Below, one piece after another: positions 1 through 5,556 of a stretch of DNA of 7,575 bases. The stretch comes from Ignavibacteria bacterium. Lineage in GTDB: Bacteria > Bacteroidota > Ignavibacteria > Tepidaquicellales > Tepidaquicellaceae. Location: contig JAGPCH010000057.1 of NCBI GenBank assembly GCA_018058125.1, forward strand, positions 1 through 7,575. The letters run 5' to 3'. Under the pieces are notes generated by a model. It was not told the origin of the DNA and did no database searches. It worked only from the letters and a program-made list of their open reading frames with translations. The first letter of the stretch is position 1; each line of letters starts with the position of its first letter. Position numbers and translations under genes: made by a program.

Positions 1-753
1 ATGTCTTTTTTTCTGAATGAACTCATCGAGTCTTTCAAACTGAGCCAGTCCAAGCGCAGCCTGCAGATTAGTCATCCTGAAATTAAATCCGAGCTCATCG
101 TGAACAAATCTTTTCCCCGGCTTAAAGCATAAATTCCTCAGAGACCTGCATCTCTCGGCTGTCTCTTCATCATCCGTCAGTATCATTCCTCCTTCGCCTG
201 TAGTAATATGTTTATTCGGATAAAAGCTGAAAGTACTTACATCACCAAAACTCCCGCACTCTCTGCCGTAATACTTCTGACCAATTTGCTCTGCTGCATC
301 TTCAATGATCTTCAGATTATATTTTTCTGCAAGTTCCTCCAGCGGTTTCATATCGACCGGCAATCCGTAAATATGAACTGCCATTATCGCTTTGGTCCTG
401 GATGTAATTTTAGATTCGATCTGACTAACATTCATATTCCATGTATCCGGTTCTGAATCTACTAGCACCGGTACTGCTCCTGCTCTTATGATCGCTGATG
501 CACATGATATGATCGTAAATGCAGGCATTATCACTTCATCATTCTTGCCGATTCCCAAAGCTAATACCGCCGCTTCAAGCGCTGCCGTACCATTGCATAC
601 TGCAATACCAAATTTACTTCCGGCTCTTTTCGAAAATTCTTCTTCAAACTTTTTCACAAAAGGACCTTCAGAAGATATCCAGCCTGTATCTATGCACTCT
701 TCGAGATATTTTTTTTCATTACCGTTTAGTAATGGTTCATTTACGGGTATCAT
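1..753 (-). CDS. DegT/DnrJ/EryC1/StrS sugar aminotransferase, GDP-perosamine synthase-like (3' end beyond window)
   Basis: This PLP-dependent enzyme transfers an amino group, normally from glutamate, to a 4-keto (sometimes 3-keto) nucleotide sugar in the cytoplasm. The frame starts at ATG 753 and stays open for 251 codons to position 1, so about 120-140 C-terminal residues of the usual 360-400 are missing. The N-terminus (MIPVNEPLLNGNEKKYLEE, then GWISSEGP) is typical of perosamine synthases. Other family signatures are NGTAAL in the cofactor-phosphate region, EDAAE carrying the PLP-ring Asp, and SFYPNKHITTGEGGM, in which Lys181 (codon 211-213) should form the Schiff base. GFNFRMTNLQAALGLAQ lies near the truncation. 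The start overlaps the cupin stop by ATGA, so the two are probably translationally coupled. Family assignment is strong. The exact substrate (GDP-4-keto-6-deoxymannose or another keto sugar) is inferred from resemblance and from the Rmd-like neighbour. Confidence 0.93.
   Translation of the reverse strand, partial: MIPVNEPLLNGNEKKYLEECIDTGWISSEGPFVKKFEEEFSKRAGSKFGIAVCNGTAALEAAVLALGIGKNDEVIMPAFTIISCASAIIRAGAVPVLVDSEPDTWNMNVSQIESKITSRTKAIMAVHIYGLPVDMKPLEELAEKYNLKIIEDAAEQIGQKYYGRECGSFGDVSTFSFYPNKHITTGEGGMILTDDEETAERCRSLRNLCFKPGKRFVHDELGFNFRMTNLQAALGLAQFERLDEFIQKKRH
750..753 (-). other. ATGA stop/start overlap, cupin to aminotransferase
   Basis: The TGA of the cupin (752-750) and the ATG of the aminotransferase (753-751) share the bases ATGA. 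No Shine-Dalgarno motif precedes the ATG, so translation of the aminotransferase probably relies on ribosomes finishing the cupin. The overlap also fixes the aminotransferase start. Confidence 0.85.
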
Positions 754-1190
754 GATCTGCTCTGTTTAATATCGATCTTATCCGGACTCACAGACTCAAA
801 TCTTGTTTTATCTCCTTCTCCTGCATAGGGACCCTGTTTTACTTCTATCATTTCAATTTCCTCAAGCACTTCAAATCCGTGTCCTCCCGTTGAAAGCAAT
901 ATAATATCTCCGTCATTTAATACCCGGCTTTCAAGATAATTCTGATCATCATCATAAAAATCAACTCTCAGCTTTCCTTTTTTCAGGAATAATACTTCCT
1001 GTGTAAATTGTACTTCTCTCTTTACAGGATTATGAACATGCGGATCTATTTTCTTTCCGGAAGGATGTTTCATGTAAGCAAGCTGCTGCGACAATTCATT
1101 AGGTGTAAAAAAATGGATCCCCTCCTCTTTGAAACTGCTCTTTAAAATTATTGCGAGAAGCTGTTCGTTGTTTTTTATATATTCGACCAT
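750..1190 (-). CDS. Uncharacterised single-domain cupin of glycan loci
   Basis: This 146-residue protein shows a single cupin barrel. Motif 1 is PHVH (His51, His53) followed, after a longer spacer than the classic form, by EVLFLKKG, in which Glu65 fits the EX6G part. Motif 2 is GDIILLSTGGHGFEV, with His104 as the fourth likely metal ligand. It ends with VKQGPYAGEGDKTRF, which I recall as recurring in cupins next to sugar aminotransferases. No signal peptide or membrane segment is seen. It lacks the look of FdtA/QdtA-type 3,4-ketoisomerases and of RmlC epimerases, so I assign no reaction. The ATG at 1190 follows a 60-nt gap without a clear ribosome-binding site. Its TGA overlaps the ATG of the aminotransferase, suggesting the two act on the same sugar intermediate. 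The cupin fold is well supported; function is unknown. Confidence 0.85.
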   Translation of the reverse strand: MVEYIKNNEQLLAIILKSSFKEEGIHFFTPNELSQQLAYMKHPSGKKIDPHVHNPVKREVQFTQEVLFLKKGKLRVDFYDDDQNYLESRVLNDGDIILLSTGGHGFEVLEEIEMIEVKQGPYAGEGDKTRFESVSPDKIDIKQSRS

Positions 1191-1250
1191 TGATAATTTT
1201 ATAATTTTCTTAAGTGGGAAGTATTTTTAAATCTTTTCCGGGATATTTTT
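1191..1250 (-). other. 60-nt intergenic gap, largest in the window
   Basis: This AT-rich spacer lies between the TAA of the dehydrogenase (1253-1251) and the ATG of the cupin (1190). I see no hairpin plus U-tract and no strong ribosome-binding site next to the ATG. A TATAAA-like hexamer occurs near the cupin start, but it has no convincing partner element. It may hold a weak internal promoter, or it may be a seam between gene modules; neither is shown by the sequence. Confidence 0.4.
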
Positions 1251-2237
1251 TTAATGATATACGACAAATTTTTCACTTATGCTTTTCTGAATGTAATAGT
1301 TAAGCATGTCCTTCAAACTGTCTTCCAGTTTTATACTGTTTTTCCAACCGGTTTCCTTTTTTACTTTCTCATTACTTCCTATGATCACAGGATTATCTTT
1401 CGGACGTTTTAGTTTTTTATCCTCGCAGACTATGAACTTTATATCAAGTATCTCGCTCATGATCTGAAGTATATTGTGAAGCGAAATACCGGATCCGCTG
1501 CACACATTATAGATCTCTCCTTTTTTTCCCTTACGGAATAATATATCATAAGCTCTCACTACATCCCTGACATCCGTAAAATCCCTTACGACAGATATAT
1601 CTCCTGCCAGAATAAATTCGTTCTGATTATTTCTTTTTATCTCAGCCATTTGCTTTGCAAATGATGAGATCGCAAATTCTTCGCTTTGCCCCGGTCCTAA
1701 ATGATTGAATGATCTTGTCATGATAATATCCATTCCGTATACATCAGCATAAAGTTTACCTATTAACTCCTGTGAATATTTTGCTATTCCAAACGGACTT
1801 GTTGGGTTTAATATCTGATCTTCAATTAACGGCAATTTTGAAATTTCTACCGCACCGTATTCTTCTGAAGATCCTACGGAAATGATCCTGCTCTTAATTC
1901 CAATCTTTCTGATATCTTCCAGCAGATCAAGAAAAATATTCACATTATTCTGAAAACTATTCACAGGACTCTTCCAGCTTTCTGCTACACTGCTGTATGA
2001 TGCAAGATGCAGTATATAGTCCGGACTGAAATCATAAATGATCTTACTTACTCTTTCTCGGTCACGAAGATCTGATCTTTCAAATTTTACTTTAATGTTT
2101 TGAAAATTATTTACATCATATGCAGGCTTCACAATATCTATGCCGACAATTGAAGTATCGAAAGAGTTACTGTTAAGATATTTTGCAAAACTCGTACCGA
2201 CAAACCCCGAAAATCCTGTTATTAAATATTTTCTCAT
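1251..2237 (-). CDS. NAD(P)-dependent GDP-6-deoxysugar dehydratase/reductase (Rmd/GMD-like extended SDR)
   Basis: This 328-residue extended short-chain dehydrogenase/epimerase is most like GDP-4-keto-6-deoxymannose reductases (Rmd) and their relatives. The nucleotide-binding motif TGFSGFVG is at residues 7-14, and an acidic residue (Asp34) ends beta-2. LHLAS (77-81), the active-site SSEEYG (123-128), RSFNHLGPGQ (175-184) and VRDFTDVRDVVRA (217-229) follow. The C-terminal RPKDNPVIIGSNEKV segment is typical of nucleotide-sugar SDRs. The catalytic YxxxK is altered: it reads Phe149-Gly-Ile-Ala-Lys153 (codon TTT). Start ATG 2237 overlaps the stop of the DUF4910 gene by four bases. Possible roles are reduction of a GDP-4-keto sugar, or dehydration or epimerisation of a GDP- or UDP-sugar. 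Superfamily is certain, Rmd-like subfamily likely, reaction unproven because of the missing Tyr. Confidence 0.88.
   Translation of the reverse strand: MRKYLITGFSGFVGTSFAKYLNSNSFDTSIVGIDIVKPAYDVNNFQNIKVKFERSDLRDRERVSKIIYDFSPDYILHLASYSSVAESWKSPVNSFQNNVNIFLDLLEDIRKIGIKSRIISVGSSEEYGAVEISKLPLIEDQILNPTSPFGIAKYSQELIGKLYADVYGMDIIMTRSFNHLGPGQSEEFAISSFAKQMAEIKRNNQNEFILAGDISVVRDFTDVRDVVRAYDILFRKGKKGEIYNVCSGSGISLHNILQIMSEILDIKFIVCEDKKLKRPKDNPVIIGSNEKVKKETGWKNSIKLEDSLKDMLNYYIQKSISEKFVVYH
2234..2237 (-). other. ATGA stop/start overlap, DUF4910 gene to SDR gene
   Basis: The TGA of the DUF4910 gene (2236-2234) and the ATG of the dehydrogenase (2237-2235) overlap as ATGA. No Shine-Dalgarno motif is visible just upstream, which points to coupled translation and fixes the dehydrogenase start. 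Confidence 0.85.
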
Positions 2238-3535
2238 TTTAAACTGACTTCATATGATCTTGTTTTTTTTAATAGCCCCTTTTCTTCAAGTTTAATGGCT
2301 GACTGATTTAATATATCAAATGGCAGCTTGCTTCTTTCTGCTATGCTGATGAGATCATTTGTTCCGTCAGATAGATTCAATACCCACATCATTGCGGAAA
2401 CGATCTCCTCAGTGTTTTTCGAAGAACCGATCGTCGGATAAAGATCTCTCTTTCCAAGCTGCGGTTCACACTCCGGCATGAGATTTATATAGGTAAAATT
2501 ATTTTCAATCACTTTTATAATTTCCATATACATTCTCACTGATTCTTCCATTGCTTCAAATGATATGAAGTCCTTATTGTCAGCTGAAGTGTGATACTCT
2601 TTATATTTTCCGTACCTTGTTCTCATTAATGAACCGACAGGCAGATCAAATCCCGGTGAACAATACTGCCTCTCATCACTTCCAGTCGGAAAGAATTCTT
2701 CGGAAATAAATTCCTTGCCTCTCTCTTTTAATACAAGAAGCGCAGCTCTGTCAGATAATGAATTACCTTTTCTGCTGTGTTTGTATGTGAATTTTCCGGC
2801 ATCTCCAATACAGGTTACTACATATCCGGCTTTTAAATTTTTTCTGAGATGCTCACCGTTGACTGATAAATAATAAATGCTTCCTATAGTTTCGGGTAAA
2901 AATAGAGATTTATATGTAAATCTGTTTTGTGAATTCTTTCTTAATTCTCTGTTTATAAATGCCGCAACCAATGGACCGGATAGTTCATTGTTTGCCATAG
3001 ATGGATGACAGATATATGTTGATAACAATACTTCTTCTTCACTTTCCCCATTTATAATACTTTCGCCGATTGTCATGCTTCCCGAAGAATTGAATTCAGA
3101 ATTTATCAGAATTTCATATGTTCCTTCTTTGAGATCACAGTATTGTGTATGACTCATGCAAAATCCCCAGCGCTTTTTATAATAAGATGTCAGATAAGGT
3201 ATTACATCAGGCTGATCAGGAATTGTAAATAAATGTTCTTTTAATTCTGTTAAACTCAATCTGCCGGAATAACTCTCCGAATATCCAAGCAAATAAAGAT
3301 TGTTATCTTTAAAGTCTATGACTTTCTTTCCGTTCATATCCTTTATCCATGCTTCCTTTACATTCCATTCTTCAGGTACTTTCCAGTCAAAACATTCAGT
3401 ACCGGAAGGGATCTCCGATATTTTCATTTCAGATATCTCAGATAATATTTTCAAAGTCTCTCTGTTACCTTCTCCCGTTAAACTCCTGTTTAATGGCCAG
3501 AGCCTGTCAAAATATTTTTCGAGTTCTTCTCTCAA
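2234..3535 (-). CDS. DUF4910 aminopeptidase-like Zn-hydrolase domain protein with C-terminal winged helix
   Basis: This 433-residue protein has the architecture of the DUF4910/DUF2172 family found in polysaccharide loci. The N-terminal LWPLNRSLTGEG (12-23) and SGTECFDWKVPEEW (44-57) are family hallmarks. The M28-peptidase-like core has STYICHPSMANNELSG (172-187; His177 and the Asn/Glu after it), PETIGS (214-219; Glu215 as likely general base), TGSDERQ (284-290; Asp287) and YHTSAD (314-319; His315), consistent with a metal site. Residues from about 365 to 430 look like a winged helix (LISIAERSKLPFDILNQ). No signal peptide is seen, so it is cytoplasmic. It must start at TTG 3535: no ATG is available between the in-frame stop just upstream and the conserved N-terminus. 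It lies 5 nt after the acetyltransferase stop. Substrate unknown; a peptide, amide or N-acyl bond on a sugar or phosphonate intermediate is a guess. Confidence 0.87.
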   Translation of the reverse strand: MREELEKYFDRLWPLNRSLTGEGNRETLKILSEISEMKISEIPSGTECFDWKVPEEWNVKEAWIKDMNGKKVIDFKDNNLYLLGYSESYSGRLSLTELKEHLFTIPDQPDVIPYLTSYYKKRWGFCMSHTQYCDLKEGTYEILINSEFNSSGSMTIGESIINGESEEEVLLSTYICHPSMANNELSGPLVAAFINRELRKNSQNRFTYKSLFLPETIGSIYYLSVNGEHLRKNLKAGYVVTCIGDAGKFTYKHSRKGNSLSDRAALLVLKERGKEFISEEFFPTGSDERQYCSPGFDLPVGSLMRTRYGKYKEYHTSADNKDFISFEAMEESVRMYMEIIKVIENNFTYINLMPECEPQLGKRDLYPTIGSSKNTEEIVSAMMWVLNLSDGTNDLISIAERSKLPFDILNQSAIKLEEKGLLKKTRSYEVSLK

Positions 3536-3540
3536 ATTTT

Positions 3541-4338
3541 TTAATTAATCGGATTCGAATTTATTCTATATAGCATCCCAAGAGACTTCCCGTCTTTAAT
3601 CAATTTTGCTGCTTCTTCATAAACTGTACGGGCTTTTATAACATGCATCCCTGTTCCCACCATCGGTCTGTCACCTTTATATAATCCTTTAGCCCATAAA
3701 AATTCTTCCATCGGCTTTACATCTGTTTCCACTCCAATTTCGGTTTTCCTTGAATATACATTATATTCTTTCAAATATTCCAATCCATCCTTATCAATGT
3801 ATCTTCCTTTAAAAACCTTATGGAATCTGTTCGGTGCATTTTCCGATTCTTCAACAAAGTGGTAATATGTCATGCAATACTCACCTGCAACATCAATTGC
3901 CGCGATCATGCCGTCAAGCTCGGTAAGTATCGCAAATGGTGAGTCCTTTCCAAATGCACTGAAGTTATCAAGATTTTTAAATTTATTTTTATGATATCCT
4001 GCTGCAGTAAATGAAAACATTGGATGACCTGTTCTTACAAATGCCGGATGCTTTCTTGCAGTTTCAGTAAGTATTCCTGTTTCGGATTTTGAATATCTAA
4101 TATCAAACGGAATATTTTTTGTGAATCCGAAATTGTATACAGGAAATATCAGCGTTCCTTTTTCTCCGACTGCATTCATGAGTGATTGCAAAATGTCTTC
4201 AGGTGAAATCTCAATTCCCCGGTTTTTATATTTTTTAAAAAAAGAAGAAAGCGAACTGTGTACAAGCACAGTATTATTTTTTTCTAACCCGCTCTTTATC
4301 CAGCTTTCTGTTAACTCCTTTATTACTTCCTTATTCAA
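3541..4338 (-). CDS. AAC(3)-family N-acetyltransferase, probably biosynthetic
   Basis: This 265-residue protein belongs to the aminoglycoside 3-N-acetyltransferase (Antibiotic_NAT) fold, which moves acetyl from acetyl-CoA to an amine. Family motifs are VLVHSSLSSF (24-33), GTLIFPVYNFGF (61-72), ETGILTE (86-92), VRTGHPMFSFTAAG (101-114), FGKDSPFAIL (129-138) and YYHFVEE (158-164), with His160 where the family has its catalytic His. Length matches the family. No ATG lies in frame before these motifs. The best start is TTG 4338, 21 nt after the preceding stop, giving an N-terminus of normal length. Placed inside a sugar/phosphonate operon, it more likely acetylates an amino sugar or an amino-phosphonate than gives drug resistance. 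FrbF of the FR-900098 phosphonate pathway is a known relative with a phosphonate substrate. Family strong, substrate inferred. Confidence 0.88.
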   Translation of the reverse strand: MNKEVIKELTESWIKSGLEKNNTVLVHSSLSSFFKKYKNRGIEISPEDILQSLMNAVGEKGTLIFPVYNFGFTKNIPFDIRYSKSETGILTETARKHPAFVRTGHPMFSFTAAGYHKNKFKNLDNFSAFGKDSPFAILTELDGMIAAIDVAGEYCMTYYHFVEESENAPNRFHKVFKGRYIDKDGLEYLKEYNVYSRKTEIGVETDVKPMEEFLWAKGLYKGDRPMVGTGMHVIKARTVYEEAAKLIKDGKSLGMLYRINSNPIN

Positions 4339-4359
4339 TATAATCTTGTAACATTGTTT
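4339..4359 (-). other. Short spacer before the acetyltransferase with an out-of-frame ATG
   Basis: This 21-nt spacer has no Shine-Dalgarno motif. It contains an ATG at 4354-4352 that opens a seven-codon frame (MLQDYIE) whose TAA falls just inside the acetyltransferase gene, in a different frame from it. It could be a tiny coupling ORF, chance, or the trace of a single-base frameshift that separated an original ATG from the gene. Confidence 0.3.
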
Positions 4360-5556
4360 TTATAATTCAAGTAATTCCAGAATTTTTTGTCCGCCCGCTT
4401 CTGCAGCTCTTCCCGGATTATAGCTGAGCTGCTTTGCAAACTCTTTTCTTTTATCTGATAATCTTTCAGGGTTTTTTAAACATTCATCAATGACCATACT
4501 TAAATTCTCGATGTCATAAACTACATCACCTACATGACGTCCTGCATTTGCTTTAGGATCATTTTTTACAAATTCGGCGGTTGTATCTCCGAATGTCGAA
4601 TATATTTCTTTTAACGTCTTTTCAAAAAATTCAGGACAGTCAATATATATAACAGGCTTATCAAGCATTATAAATTCCAACGCGACACTGCTTACATCCG
4701 TAACCATTACGTCTGCTGCTTCAAGTAAAGGATCTATGCTGTTTACAGGAACGTGTCGGAAATTTCCATGCTTTTCAAACTCTGAAAGCTTTTTCCTCCA
4801 GTTTATTCCTCCGGTGTAAAACTTATAATTTGGTCCGTCTTCCGGACAATAACTTATCGGATGAAGTTTTACTATTAAATTTATATTTTCATTTTTGAGA
4901 ATATTTCTGATCACATCATTTCCAAACTTTCTCAAAGATAATCCCGCATCCCAAGATGGAGCATATATCACTGTCTTCTTTGAAGGATCAAGATTCAATT
5001 CTTTTAAAATTTCTTCTCTGTTGAATCCGCCATTAAGTAATTTATCGGACTTGGAATATCCTGTATTATATAGCCTGATCCCCCTGTCCTCAAGACCGTA
5101 TTTTTTAATAGTGTTTTCTGTCTGCTCTCGGTGTAAGGGACTCGTCAGGAAATGTATATCAAAATTCACAAATTCACTTTTCTGATAAGACTCATACTTG
5201 ACAGGCTGATTATGATTTATGTGTATCTTCAATGAATCCTTATTACCCAGACCATAGATATGAGGGGAAAGAAAGATATCAACACAGGTTAATTTTTTGC
5301 TGAATTTTACATTGAATTGCTTTTTTAATGGAATGCCAAACTCCGCTAATTGTATGTCGCCGGGATAATGTGTTGCAATGTAATAGGATATTTTATTTGT
5401 TTTACTTTTAAGAAAATTATAGATTGGTAATATATATGGTATCAAAGATAACTCTTCTATATCCAGAATTATAATTTTCTTTCCCCTCAGCTTATCCCTG
5501 AGCATTCTGGATTGTAATTCCAGAATCTTCAGAGCCGGTGATTTTATACAACCCAC
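4360..5556 (-). CDS. CDP-glycerol glycerophosphotransferase-like (TagB/TagF) enzyme, candidate phosphonate transferase
   Basis: This 398-residue protein is of the Glyphos_transf (PF04464) type, a GT-B-like fold whose known members move glycerol- or ribitol-phosphate from CDP-alcohols to a glycan. The C-terminal half carries the key signatures: NTGYSKSDKL (164-173), YAPSW (198-202), KLHP (230-233; His232) and TDVSSVALEF (286-295) followed by LDKPVIYID. The N-terminal half has INHNQPVK (113-120), resembling the active-site His/Lys stretch of TagF. No transmembrane segment is seen; members act at the inner face of the membrane. The first possible start is GTG 5556, directly after the reductase TAA; an ATG at 5505 (residue 18) is an alternative. 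Its position right behind 2-HEP genes suggests that the donor may be a CMP-activated hydroxyethylphosphonate rather than CDP-glycerol; that is inference. Confidence 0.85.
   Translation of the reverse strand: MGCIKSPALKILELQSRMLRDKLRGKKIIILDIEELSLIPYILPIYNFLKSKTNKISYYIATHYPGDIQLAEFGIPLKKQFNVKFSKKLTCVDIFLSPHIYGLGNKDSLKIHINHNQPVKYESYQKSEFVNFDIHFLTSPLHREQTENTIKKYGLEDRGIRLYNTGYSKSDKLLNGGFNREEILKELNLDPSKKTVIYAPSWDAGLSLRKFGNDVIRNILKNENINLIVKLHPISYCPEDGPNYKFYTGGINWRKKLSEFEKHGNFRHVPVNSIDPLLEAADVMVTDVSSVALEFIMLDKPVIYIDCPEFFEKTLKEIYSTFGDTTAEFVKNDPKANAGRHVGDVVYDIENLSMVIDECLKNPERLSDKRKEFAKQLSYNPGRAAEAGGQKILELLEL

Noticed and set aside
208..769. Plus-strand open frames at 208-456, 488-769 and 519-755
   Set aside because: They lie antisense inside the aminotransferase, which shows continuous family motifs on the minus strand; the plus-strand translations show no recognisable domain.
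1191..1250. Intrinsic terminator or promoter in the largest gap
   Set aside because: No stable GC stem with a following U-run is seen, and the TATAAA-like hexamer lacks a convincing companion element.
3300..3573. Plus-strand open frames at 3300-3548 and 3349-3573
   Set aside because: They are antisense to the conserved N-terminal part of the DUF4910 gene, with low-complexity Ser/Phe-rich translations typical of shadow frames.
3541..4338. Aminoglycoside resistance gene
   Set aside because: Only the fold supports this. The position in a tight biosynthetic operon, with no mobile-element or resistance context, makes a biosynthetic acetyltransferase more likely.
4121..4351. Plus-strand open frame opposite the acetyltransferase start
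   Set aside because: It overlaps the motif-bearing acetyltransferase gene and has no recognisable motif of its own.
4895..5185. Plus-strand open frame of 96 codons
   Set aside because: It is antisense to the TagB/F-like gene and shows no family signature.
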